A program made the position numbers and the translations under genes. Below, piece by piece: positions 17,927 through 26,381 of a DNA stretch of 49,644 nucleotides; the stretch's first letter is position 1, and each line of letters begins with the position of its first letter. Below the pieces are notes generated by a model, which had not been told where the DNA came from, ran no database searches, and worked only from the letters and a program-made list of their open reading frames with translations. The DNA is from Nitrosomonas sp. Nm84 (GTDB lineage Bacteria > Pseudomonadota > Gammaproteobacteria > Burkholderiales > Nitrosomonadaceae): positions 1 to 49,644 of the forward strand of contig NZ_QJJP01000011.1 of assembly GCF_003201565.1 (NCBI RefSeq), written 5' to 3'.

Positions 17927-19162
17927 CTATTGATTTAAAAACGCAGCATTCGAATGTGATGAAGGCAAAATATCTCGCGGTTGAGGATCAACCACTTTAC
18001 CAGGCGCTAATTTAATCATATTGTCTATCACCACTCTATCGCCTGCATTCAATCCATCCAGAATAATCCAATCCTTGCCGATCCAATCACCCACGCTGAC
18101 AGGGCGTTGTATCACGGTATTGTCTTCATTGATCACATAGACGTATCGACCCAAATCCGAAGTCAATACCGCAACCTGGGGCACCACGTAAACATTCCTG
18201 GTTTCTCCGGCAGTTACCCGCACGCGCACAAATTGACCGGGTAATATACGCTGATCGCTATTTTCAAAGGCTGCGCGTAGTAATTGTGTGCCGAGCAGCG
18301 GATCAATTTTACTGGCGGAAAAATTGATTTTGCCTGCTCGTGGGTATTCAGATCCATCGGGTAAGATCATTGTTACGCTATGTATGTTTTTTTCGTTTAA
18401 ATGACTGCCTAATTGTGCCACTTCGTTATCCGAAAAACTAAACTGCACCCATATCGGTGACAATTGAGTCAATGTCGTCATCAAACTACTATTGGCGGCT
18501 ACCAACGTACCTTCGGAGAAAAGTGCGCGGCCTGTCATTCCATCGACAGGTGCTTTGACAGTGGTGTAGGAAAGATTGAGCTCTGCTTGCCGTGCACGGG
18601 TTTTCGCCGCTTGTAAAGCAGCTTCTTCGATGGCCAGATCAGCTTTTGCCAAATCATAGGCGCGCTGACTGACAAAATTCTCAGCCAGTAATTGTCGCTG
18701 GCGATCTTCATCAATTTTGGCACGCGTGACACGTGCATTTTGCTCGCTCAGTAGGGCTTTTGCTTCTGTCAAGGCATTCTGAAAGGGCTCCGGATCAATT
18801 AAAAATAAAGATTGCCCTGCCTGAACTGCGGCGCCTTCCGTATAAAGGCGCTTGAGTAGTATGCCGCCCACTCGCGGACGGATTTCAATTTCTTTGGCAC
18901 CCTCGGTTTGCGCGATTGTTTCCAAACTAGTGGGCATGCTAACTGGTTTTGCAATCATGAATGTCGCTGCAATCGCTGCATCCATACGAGGCGTTTGTTG
19001 GGCTGACTTATTACCGCCACATGCAATCAATAATAAGCCAACTAATCCGCAACAGAAAAAAACAGCGCATGCTTTCTTAACTGATTTAACGGTTCGCGGA
19101 TATTTGAGATCACGCAATAGTGTAAAAAAATGATGAATTGTCATTCGGGATAATTGCTTCAT
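17927..19162 (-). CDS. RND periplasmic adaptor lipoprotein (AcrA type)
   Basis: A 411-residue membrane-fusion protein. A lipobox LIAC places the lipidated cysteine at C48, after a longer than usual N-terminus (about 30 residues before the hydrophobic core); an in-frame ATG at residue 7 is a possible alternative start. Next come a lipoyl-like half (IEIRPRVGGIL...TEGAAVQAGQSLFLID), a helical hairpin (residues 130-200), the second lipoyl half (TVKAPVDGMTGRALF) and beta-barrel segments (ITAGETRNVYVVPQVAV-like). It links the AcrB-type pump encoded 22 bases downstream to an outer-membrane channel. Confidence 0.93.
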   Translation of the reverse strand: MKQLSRMTIHHFFTLLRDLKYPRTVKSVKKACAVFFCCGLVGLLLIACGGNKSAQQTPRMDAAIAATFMIAKPVSMPTSLETIAQTEGAKEIEIRPRVGGILLKRLYTEGAAVQAGQSLFLIDPEPFQNALTEAKALLSEQNARVTRAKIDEDRQRQLLAENFVSQRAYDLAKADLAIEEAALQAAKTRARQAELNLSYTTVKAPVDGMTGRALFSEGTLVAANSSLMTTLTQLSPIWVQFSFSDNEVAQLGSHLNEKNIHSVTMILPDGSEYPRAGKINFSASKIDPLLGTQLLRAAFENSDQRILPGQFVRVRVTAGETRNVYVVPQVAVLTSDLGRYVYVINEDNTVIQRPVSVGDWIGKDWIILDGLNAGDRVVIDNMIKLAPGKVVDPQPRDILPSSHSNAAFLNQ

Positions 19163-19231
19163 ACGTTAGAGATTAAAAATCCAATCGATTATGCAAAAAC
19201 CACAAAACCGTAATAGGGTTCTGTATAATAA

Positions 19232-19296
19232 CTGAGATGATAGCTTGACGGATAATGTAGAAGTATTGCATATATGAAGATAAGATATTCCTCATA
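19232..19296 (+). promoter_or_regulatory. Possible promoter and operator of the copper-oxidase operon
   Basis: A TTGACG hexamer (near 19235) with an AT-rich CATATA about 17-18 bases downstream could be a sigma-70 promoter. Right after it, TATGAAGA (19273-19280) and TCCTCATA (19289-19296) form an inverted repeat with one mismatch and an 8-base spacer, placed as an operator would be. A 10-bp palindrome CCAGGCCTGG follows near 19340. A link to copper sensing is a guess from the genes downstream. Confidence 0.3.
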
Positions 19297-19456
19297 ATTT
19301 TACCTACCTACAGATAAACAGTTAAGTATGTGTACCTCCAGGCCTGGTATCAGATAGATACTGGTTATTAAAACGGGTATCGACTGTATACACATTGTGT
19401 GGCCTGATTAATCACATTTGTTTTAATTATTAAATAATTTTTAAAGGTGCGTTGAT

Positions 19457-21166
19457 ATGCCTATCCATTTATTTATTGCCATATTGACTTTCTACTTGAT
19501 GTTGTTCGGAGCCGGTGCTCAGGCATCGTTGAAGCTGCCTGAAACAGTGAAGGTCGATCCGGCTGCGTTAACTACAGAGCCGATGTGTGATCCGAAAATT
19601 TCATCCGCATGGCGGGAAGCTCAGGAAATTGAAGGTATCAAAATTGAAGCGTCGCCTGGGTGTAGTCCGGATAATCCCGCTTGGATTGCTGCAGCGGTTA
19701 AAGGAACCAATCGCATATCGATGGAAACTTTGATGAAAACAGGTCTTTCACCGGATGCCATCATTAAAACCGATGATCTGGATGGTGATGGCGATCCTGA
19801 CCGAATTATCATCAAGTTGGAGATCATGGAACTGAATGGCAAATCTCCCGATTTTCCAGGACTGCTGCCCACATTTGATATTGCACCTGGCGTACAACCG
19901 GGTGCATGGGTATTTGCTCCCAAAACGAGTGGTATGTCGACAGAGAATTTTGAGAGTGTGAGGGCTAATCCGTTACTTAGACTTCCTTCACCTGTTATTC
20001 GCGTCGAGGTTGGCGATATTGTACAAATCGTGTTGGAAAATACTCATTATTTTCCCCATAGTATTCATCTGCATGGTGTCGATCATCCTTTCTCTCATAA
20101 GGATCATGGCGGAAATGATGGTGTGCCGCAAACCAGTGAAAGGGAGCTAATGCCTGGAGAACGGCGTATCTATGAATTCCAGGCGCGCCAACCGGGTACC
20201 ATGTTTTATCACTGCCATGTTCAGACGCATACCCATTTAGCGATGGGGCTTGGCGGAATGATTGTGGTTGAAGAAAATAAACCGAATAACTGGCTGCAAA
20301 CCTTAAATATAGGCGCGGGACATGTTCGTCATCCATCCGTCGCTGTCAAAGAACAATTCGATCAGGAATATGATCTGCACTATCACGCGATGGACAAAGA
20401 ATTAACTGAGATCGTTCAGAAATATAACGATCCACGGCTTATTGCACGCGACATGAATCAACGTTATGACGCTACCGACTCAACTGAGGATTACTACACG
20501 CTGAATGGTTTGTCATTCCCATATACTTTAAGGGAATCTTTAATTGTCGTTGAGCCTGACCAAAAGATAAAACTGCGCTTGTTAAACAGTGGTGGCGAAC
20601 TTATCGCTATTCATACTCACGGTCACCACGCCACCATTACGCATTATGACGGTGTGGAACATAATCCGGTTGCGCAGATTATGCGCGATGTGTTCGACAT
20701 GGCGCCGGCGCAACGTCTGGATCTGAAACTGGAAACTGTCAATGATGGTAAACACAGTTATGGCGAAGGCGACTGGCTGATTCATGATCACCGAGAAAAG
20801 GGAATTACCACGAATGGTATGGCCGAAGGCGGCAGCATGAGTTCCATTGTTTATACATCTTATCTGGACGACAGCGGTTTGCCCAAGGTGAGTCACTTTG
20901 GTATCGATTTAAGTAATTTCTTTACTAAAGAATATTACGAGAGAAGGTATCCGATATGGCAGGATCTTGATGAAACGGCGAGTCTCGGTTCGCCTGCCGG
21001 ACAGTTGGGTGTTAATGCTGCGACGCAAACCTCGTTGCTTAATGCGCTATATGGATTGCTGATTGGACTTTTCGTCTATCTGGTTTTTGCTAAACGGGAG
21101 CAAATCAAACAAAGCGCTGTTGCAGCAGTTTCACGTCTAAAAAGCCCAAAAGGGAGTAACCAATAA
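19457..21166 (+). CDS. Two-domain multicopper oxidase, membrane-anchored
   Basis: A 569-residue periplasmic oxidase with a signal peptide (cleavage after GAQA), an N-terminal extension of about 100 residues with a DGDGDPDR calcium-like loop, two cupredoxin domains and a C-terminal membrane helix (LNALYGLLIGLFVYLVF). Copper ligands: HLHG near residue 202 and YHCHVQTHTHLAM near 252 in domain 1, HTHGHH near 385 and IHDH near 441 in domain 2. The cysteine of the type 1 copper occurs only in the domain 1 motif; the domain 2 motif reads HDH. This is the arrangement of type C two-domain oxidases. The substrate may be cuprous copper or an organic electron donor. SD AAAGGT precedes the ATG. Confidence 0.85.
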   Translation: MPIHLFIAILTFYLMLFGAGAQASLKLPETVKVDPAALTTEPMCDPKISSAWREAQEIEGIKIEASPGCSPDNPAWIAAAVKGTNRISMETLMKTGLSPDAIIKTDDLDGDGDPDRIIIKLEIMELNGKSPDFPGLLPTFDIAPGVQPGAWVFAPKTSGMSTENFESVRANPLLRLPSPVIRVEVGDIVQIVLENTHYFPHSIHLHGVDHPFSHKDHGGNDGVPQTSERELMPGERRIYEFQARQPGTMFYHCHVQTHTHLAMGLGGMIVVEENKPNNWLQTLNIGAGHVRHPSVAVKEQFDQEYDLHYHAMDKELTEIVQKYNDPRLIARDMNQRYDATDSTEDYYTLNGLSFPYTLRESLIVVEPDQKIKLRLLNSGGELIAIHTHGHHATITHYDGVEHNPVAQIMRDVFDMAPAQRLDLKLETVNDGKHSYGEGDWLIHDHREKGITTNGMAEGGSMSSIVYTSYLDDSGLPKVSHFGIDLSNFFTKEYYERRYPIWQDLDETASLGSPAGQLGVNAATQTSLLNALYGLLIGLFVYLVFAKREQIKQSAVAAVSRLKSPKGSNQ

Positions 21167-22164
21167 TGGCTAAGACTACAACAATTACTTTCTTACTTGT
21201 CGGTATTCTTACTTTCAGTGCAAGTGCTATTGCACAGCAACAAACCAAACCAAGCGAACATGATCAGCATGATCACAGTGGTCATGACATGAGTCAAGAT
21301 CAGCATGATCATAGTGGTCATGATATGAGTCAAGGCCAGCATGATCATAGCGGTCATAGTATGAGCAAAGACAGTGGTGCTGCGACGAATCATGAAAACG
21401 AACACGGCGCCGTTACGGATCATGGGCATGACCATGCCATCGATCACAGTGCTCATGATACTCATGCTACGGAGCATGGTGATCTCCAACATCATCATCA
21501 TATGGATCACGATCATCTCATGGATCATGAGGGCACCATGATTATGGGGCAAAACCTGGATAAACTTCCCAGTAGCTGTAAAAGTATCTCACAAGAAGTT
21601 GAGATAACCGTGCGTGCCGGCAGAAAATATGCCGCAAAATTCCCCGGAACGGCTTTCGCATTTGATCAACAACAATGGCATGTCAAGCCATGCTCGAAAG
21701 TAACCTTTCATTTTGTCAACGAAGATAATATCCGTCACCAATTCATGATGCATGGCTTGCCCAAATATCTTTATAAATATGGCATGTTTCACCTCGAAGT
21801 CACCGGTCCAAAAACCGTATCCGGCACGATTATTGTCCCGGGATCCGACGATACCTTCCTGGTGCACTGCGACATTTCCCACCATATGGAAAAAGGTATG
21901 AAGGCGCAATTGGTGGTTGGAAAAGGCGGGGAGAATATACCGAGTATTCCCGGTGTAACGCCATACAATGTCAATGATACCTATGAAGCGGAAAACTTAC
22001 CAAAAGTCTCCGATAAAGCTGAGCAAAATGCGGTGGTAAAGCAGATAACTGCGTTTACAAATAATAACTTGCAAAATTATGGCATGATGTTGATCGGTGT
22101 GCTTATTGGGTTGTTAAGCATCCCCTTGTTTAAGAAAATTCTTTTTCGAAAAAAGAGTGATTAA
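21166..22164 (+). CDS. His/Met-rich cupredoxin-like copper protein, membrane-anchored
   Basis: A 332-residue exported protein (signal peptide ending SAIAQQ) whose start overlaps the oxidase stop by one base (TAATG). Residues 25-125 are a His/Asp/Met-rich stretch, with three tandem copies of a QHDHSGHDMSQ-type unit and further HDH clusters, suited to bind many copper ions. Residues about 140-265 look like a cupredoxin: RHQFM (near 190) and VHCDISHHMEKGM (near 232) supply His, Cys, His and Met of a type 1 site. A C-terminal helix (MMLIGVLIGLLSI) and a basic tail anchor it. It probably stores copper for, or exchanges electrons with, the oxidase. Confidence 0.8.
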   Translation: MAKTTTITFLLVGILTFSASAIAQQQTKPSEHDQHDHSGHDMSQDQHDHSGHDMSQGQHDHSGHSMSKDSGAATNHENEHGAVTDHGHDHAIDHSAHDTHATEHGDLQHHHHMDHDHLMDHEGTMIMGQNLDKLPSSCKSISQEVEITVRAGRKYAAKFPGTAFAFDQQQWHVKPCSKVTFHFVNEDNIRHQFMMHGLPKYLYKYGMFHLEVTGPKTVSGTIIVPGSDDTFLVHCDISHHMEKGMKAQLVVGKGGENIPSIPGVTPYNVNDTYEAENLPKVSDKAEQNAVVKQITAFTNNNLQNYGMMLIGVLIGLLSIPLFKKILFRKKSD

Positions 22165-22195
22165 GTTGTAAAACGCTTTAAGCTAATGATTCTGT

Positions 22196-22242
22196 AACCA
22201 ATCGGATGATTCCAAATTTGAATTCGTCTGATTGGTTTTTTT
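22196..22242 (+). terminator. Rho-independent terminator of the copper operon
   Basis: AACCAATCGGATGA (22196-22209) pairs with TCGTCTGATTGGTT (22224-22237) over 14 bp, two of them G:U in RNA, with a 14-base loop and an immediate run of seven T. It lies 32 bases after the stop of the cupredoxin gene. Confidence 0.85.
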
Positions 22243-22360
22243 ATGAATTAATATCGCAGCGGTTAATCTCTTCAAATTATATTTCCCATTGCTTGCGGCG
22301 TAGAGTTTGTGGATGATGAATATTTCATCGCAAAAAAAGAACGATAATGATCCTAAACGT

Positions 22361-22810
22361 ATGAAAAAAATTGATATCAAAATTCTTGATGCGCGTTTAA
22401 ATGAGCAGCTTCCTGCCTACGCAACACCAGGCTCAGCCGGTCTGGACTTGCGCGCTTGTATTGAGCAGCCCATCACAATCAATCCGGGAGAAACCTGCCT
22501 TATTCCCACAGGTATTGCAGTGCATCTTGCTGATACGGGGTTGGCCGCATTAGTGCTGCCACGTTCCGGATTGGGTCACAAGCACGGGATTGTATTGGGG
22601 AATTTGGTGGGCTTGATTGACTCGGATTATCAGGGGCAGATTTTGGTTTCCTGCTGGAATCGTGGACAGACATCTTTCTGCCTTAATCCACTGGAGCGCA
22701 TTGCACAGCTTGTTGTCGTTCCCGTGATTCAGGTCGAATTCAATCGAGTGGATAATTTTGATCAGAGCCATCGAGGTGAAGATGGTTTTGGTAGCACGGG
22801 TAAACATTGA
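22361..22810 (+). CDS. dut: Deoxyuridine 5'-triphosphate nucleotidohydrolase
   Basis: This trimeric dUTPase of 149 residues splits dUTP to dUMP and pyrophosphate, keeping uracil out of DNA and feeding dTMP synthesis. All five motifs are present: [45 protein letters not shown] and [10 protein letters not shown] at the C-terminus. I start at ATG 22361 because [13 protein letters not shown] is the normal N-terminus; the frame could be extended to 22307 but gains only unconserved residues. It converges on ffh. Confidence 0.94.
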   Translation: MKKIDIKILDARLNEQLPAYATPGSAGLDLRACIEQPITINPGETCLIPTGIAVHLADTGLAALVLPRSGLGHKHGIVLGNLVGLIDSDYQGQILVSCWNRGQTSFCLNPLERIAQLVVVPVIQVEFNRVDNFDQSHRGEDGFGSTGKH

Positions 22811-22929
22811 TACTTATTCTTGCAATGAATATGGAGCGGTTTTCGGCAAGAAAAATAACAGCAGGTGCACAAGTCATTGGATTGGAGAGAGCACCCGCAA
22901 CCGCTAATTGATAGCTTTTCAACGGTGTA

Positions 22930-24279
22930 CTAATGGAGACGAGGCAACATTCCCTTCAATCCACGCATCATTTTTGATATCCCTCCTTTATTCATCATCT
23001 TCATCATTTTCTTGGCCTGCTCGAATTGCGCCAGCAGGCGGTTGACCTCTTGTACGGACACTCCAGCGCCTGCGGCAATGCGGCGTTTACGCGAAGCTTT
23101 GAGGATCTCGGGTTTGGCGCGTTCTTGCTTCGTCATCGAATTAATAATACCTTCTGTCCGGCTAATTATTTTGTCGTCCACTTTTACATTTTGTGCTGCT
23201 TGACTGAATTGCGCAGGAAGTTTATCCATTAAAGCGCTCATGCCTCCCATATTGCGCATTTGTTGAAATTGCGCCTTGAAATCATCCAGGTCAAACGCCT
23301 TGCCTGATTTCATTTTTTTCATCAGCTTTTCAGCTTCCTGCTGATCAGCGCTGCGATGTGCTTCTTCAATCAACCCGAGCACATCACCCATACCTAAGAT
23401 ACGTGATGCCATCCGGTCGGGGTGGAATGCTTCCAAGCCTGTTAATTTTTCTGCAACACCGGTAAATTTGATTGGTTTGCCGGTAATGTGTTTGACTGAC
23501 AATGCCGCACCACCACGTGCGTCTCCATCGAGTTTGGTGAGGATGACGCCGGTCAAGGGCAATGCATCGGCAAATGCTTTGGCGGTATTAACAGCATCCT
23601 GTCCTTGCATTGCATCAACCACAAACAGCGTTTCAATCGGTTTTAACAGCGCTTCGAGCTCGCTGATTTCTTGCATCATAGCCTCATCAATACCTAATCG
23701 GCCGGCCGTATCAACGATCATCACATCGTGGTGATGTCTGCGTGCATAATCTAATGCGGCTGCACCGATTTCCCCAGGTTTCTGTCCGTCTTTAACGGGG
23801 AAAAAGTCGGCACCTGTTTGATTCGCCAGAAGCTCTAGTTGGTGAATAGCAGCTGGACGATAAATATCGCATGAGACTAATAATACTTTCTTTTTCCTCT
23901 GTTCCATTAGCCATTTTGCCAGCTTGCCGCTGCTGGTGGTTTTGCCGGCACCTTGTAATCCCGCCATGAGAATAACGGCAGGAGGTACAGTGGTGAGATT
24001 CAGATCAGTTTTTTCTCCACCCATAATGGCGATGAGTTCTTGATGAACTACGCCTACCAACGCCTGACCAGGCGTGAGGCTAGTCATCACTTCGTGGCCA
24101 ATCGCTTTTTCCTTGACACGTGCAATGAAATCTTTAACGACCGGTAAGGCGACATCAGCTTCCAACAATGCCAAGCGAATTTCGCGCAATGCTTGCTGGA
24201 TATTATCTTCAGTAAGCCTTGCTTCACCTCGTAATGTTTTTATTACACCGGCGAGCCGGCCGGTTAAATTCTCAAACAT
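22930..24279 (-). CDS. ffh: Signal recognition particle GTPase Ffh
   Basis: A 449-residue SRP54 protein that binds signal peptides of membrane proteins at the ribosome and delivers them to FtsY. The N domain is followed by the GTPase with GLQGAGKTTSSGKLA, DTAGRLGIDE and TKLDGDARGG, and the methionine-rich M domain fills residues about 295-449 (KKMMKMMNKGGISKMMRGLKG). Length is typical. The divergent gene is a YpjD-like membrane protein, a common arrangement in proteobacteria. Confidence 0.96.
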   Translation of the reverse strand: MFENLTGRLAGVIKTLRGEARLTEDNIQQALREIRLALLEADVALPVVKDFIARVKEKAIGHEVMTSLTPGQALVGVVHQELIAIMGGEKTDLNLTTVPPAVILMAGLQGAGKTTSSGKLAKWLMEQRKKKVLLVSCDIYRPAAIHQLELLANQTGADFFPVKDGQKPGEIGAAALDYARRHHHDVMIVDTAGRLGIDEAMMQEISELEALLKPIETLFVVDAMQGQDAVNTAKAFADALPLTGVILTKLDGDARGGAALSVKHITGKPIKFTGVAEKLTGLEAFHPDRMASRILGMGDVLGLIEEAHRSADQQEAEKLMKKMKSGKAFDLDDFKAQFQQMRNMGGMSALMDKLPAQFSQAAQNVKVDDKIISRTEGIINSMTKQERAKPEILKASRKRRIAAGAGVSVQEVNRLLAQFEQAKKMMKMMNKGGISKMMRGLKGMLPRLH

Positions 24280-24423
24280 ACTTAAAACCTCAAAAATTAG
24301 ATGGATGTAGAATAGCGCGATTGTGCAATTTTAAATAATTATCCAGGTTTGGCACTTTGAATTTGTTGAAGTGCCATGTAGACTAATCAGTTATTTCTGC
24401 TTCTTGAAAAAATCGTGATATCG

Positions 24424-25263
24424 ATGACCAGCATTTTAACTTATCTTGTGGCTTTTTTGCTTTATATACTGATCGGTTGGTATTTTTGGCGAAATATGTG
24501 GCATTCGTTACCATCAAAGATCGGTGAGCGTGAGTTTGTTACGGTTAACTGGATGCACTATGCCATGCTTGCTCCTTTGGCGTTGCATGCAGTAACGTTA
24601 TATCAATCAATGTTTATTGGGGCTGGATTGAGTTTTGGTTTAGGTAACGCAATTTCGTCCATTGTCTGGCTGACAGCGTTTATCTACTGGTTCTCGGGAT
24701 TCTTTAGTCGTTTGCAAGGATTACAAACTTTGGTTGCGCCCATTGCAGCCGCCGCCGCAATTGCAATTTTACTGCCATTGGTTTTCCCGTCTGTGAAACC
24801 CCTTGAGAATACTGAGTTGCCTGCGTTTAAAGCACATTTGCTGGTTGCTATGATGGCTTACAGTCTGTTAGCCATAGCGGCACTGCATGCTTTGTTAATG
24901 ACCGCGGTGGAGCGCCATTTACATCACCCGGCAGCACATTCATTATTAACAAACTTGCCGCCGCTGCTAGTGATGGAAAAATTGTTATTTCGTATTATCT
25001 GGGCTGGATTTGTTTTGCTGACTCTGACGCTGTTAAGTGGCGTAATTTTCTCAAAGGAAGTATTTGGTCAATCACTGACATTCTCACATAAAACCCTCTT
25101 TGGTTTTATCTCATGGGGCGTTTTTGCAGCGCTACTTACAGGCAGACAACTGTATGGATGGCGGGGTAGGATAGCTATTCGTTGGACATTAGCCGGATTT
25201 GTGACATTGTTGCTGGCATATATTGGTAGCAAGTTTGTGTTAGAGATTATATTGAATCGCTGA
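24424..25263 (+). CDS. YpjD/CcsA-like cytochrome c assembly family membrane protein
   Basis: A 279-residue inner-membrane protein with eight or so hydrophobic segments and the C-terminal pattern SHKTLFGFISWGVFAALL followed by GRQLYGWRGR, as in the YpjD/CcsA (cytochrome c assembly) family. CcsA proteins handle haem for cytochrome c maturation; the role of the YpjD branch next to ffh is not settled. A GTG three codons upstream (24415) could also serve as start; neither has a clear Shine-Dalgarno. Confidence 0.82.
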   Translation: MTSILTYLVAFLLYILIGWYFWRNMWHSLPSKIGEREFVTVNWMHYAMLAPLALHAVTLYQSMFIGAGLSFGLGNAISSIVWLTAFIYWFSGFFSRLQGLQTLVAPIAAAAAIAILLPLVFPSVKPLENTELPAFKAHLLVAMMAYSLLAIAALHALLMTAVERHLHHPAAHSLLTNLPPLLVMEKLLFRIIWAGFVLLTLTLLSGVIFSKEVFGQSLTFSHKTLFGFISWGVFAALLTGRQLYGWRGRIAIRWTLAGFVTLLLAYIGSKFVLEIILNR

Positions 25264-25424
25264 TGTCTTTTATTTATAGGATTACGCATCAATATAAAAA
25301 TCATTGTGTTGCATAATATCTAATTCATTGGGTACTGTAATTCTTGTATCCATGGATAACAAAACAATGAAAAAGTAAGAAGAGTAGCCATGATGCGAAT
25401 AGCTTAGGAATTGTAGAGAATAAG

Positions 25425-26231
25425 ATGATGAAATTATTGGCAAGAACGATGTCGTTTTCTTTATCGGGGATTTCTAGCCGGGGAGGGTACGCATTACTCG
25501 CTATCTTGTTCGTGGTAACTTTATTCGGATGTGTTTTTCCCAAAGAACCACAGGTTCTCCCAGTGGTTGAGCCAATTTCAGCACCAGTATCACATGGTGA
25601 AGAATTAAGAAATGAAATTGCGCGACTGGAAAAAATAATTGCGGAAAAAGATGAATTGATTAAAAACCAGAAAATTCGTCAACAAAGCCAAGCACACGTG
25701 CTTCGGGAAACCAATAAAGAAGCGACTCGTGCTCAAGTGAAGTTACATCGTTTAGCTACAAAACCTGGCACAGCTTCTGCTATTGCCGAGGTAGAGGCGA
25801 GTTTGGAGCATTTGAAACAAGCGAAAATTTCCTCATTTGATCAAATATTACAAACCCAAGCGCAGCGATTGTTAGAGACGGCTACATTATTTTACTCAAA
25901 AGATCAGTATGCTGCAGCGATGAATCATGTCGCACAAGCAAATAATTTTATTAGTTTGATATTAGATCAGAGCCGAAAGAAAGTATCGCATATTGATCAT
26001 TTCTTGCTTGAATTCCATATACCAGTAAGGTTACGCACTAACAAGAATGTCAGTTTACGCAAAGAACCTAATGCACACGCCCAAGTTTTGAGCACCTTGA
26101 AGAAAGATACCGTACTCGTGGCTAACGCCAATCAGGGACCTTGGTTGCGAGTTCAAAGCGATAAATTGCAAGGTTGGGTGTTGCATACAGCGGTAGAAAG
26201 AGAAGAAAGCCGTAATCCCGAGAAGGACTGA
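25425..26231 (+). CDS. SH3-domain lipoprotein with coiled coil
   Basis: A 268-residue protein with a signal peptide and lipobox LFGC (lipidated C36). Residues about 55-115 are a charged coiled coil (RNEIARLEKIIAEKDELIKN), 115-200 are helical, and 208-262 form a bacterial SH3 (SH3b) domain, with VSLRKEPN and a GPWLRVQS...GWVLH end. SH3b domains often bind peptidoglycan, so a periplasmic wall-associated role is likely. The stop codon TGA is already the first bases of the repeat element at 26229. Confidence 0.8.
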   Translation: MMKLLARTMSFSLSGISSRGGYALLAILFVVTLFGCVFPKEPQVLPVVEPISAPVSHGEELRNEIARLEKIIAEKDELIKNQKIRQQSQAHVLRETNKEATRAQVKLHRLATKPGTASAIAEVEASLEHLKQAKISSFDQILQTQAQRLLETATLFYSKDQYAAAMNHVAQANNFISLILDQSRKKVSHIDHFLLEFHIPVRLRTNKNVSLRKEPNAHAQVLSTLKKDTVLVANANQGPWLRVQSDKLQGWVLHTAVEREESRNPEKD

Positions 26232-26371
26232 AAAACTATCTGCGTTACCGCTGCAGTGTTAAAAACAGACTCAAAATGTTCATTGATTACGCATAAACTG
26301 CGCTTTTTCGTTTGTTTTTGCTTTGTATCGGCGGGGGCTTCTGTCTGGAAAACATTTTTCAACGGCCTGCT
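26229..26371 (+). repeat. Dispersed ~140-bp intergenic element, copy 1
   Basis: This copy shares long blocks with 30452-30588 and, inverted, with 34791-34930: AACTATCTGCGTT, GTGTTAAAAACAG, CATTGATTACGCATAA and CTGCGCTTTTTCG. The ends form an imperfect inverted repeat (CTGAAAAAC at the left, complement of GTTGAAAAATG at the right). It fills the gap between the converging SH3 lipoprotein and GGDEF genes. No transposase is encoded; a MITE-like or terminator-type element is likely. Confidence 0.75.
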
Positions 26372-26381
26372 AGGTTTTAGC

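Noticed and set aside
21260..21365. Tandem 39-base repeats as a possible mobile or CRISPR feature
   Set aside because: They encode the QHDHSGHDMSQ units in frame within the copper protein.
22832..22909. Nested inverted repeats AGCGGTT/AACCGCT and GGTGC/GCACC between dut and ffh
   Set aside because: Arms are short and spaced far apart; chance is a sufficient explanation.
22740..22922. Minus-strand ORF of 60 residues behind ffh
   Set aside because: It starts with TTG, has no ribosome site and overlaps the 3' end of dut antisense.
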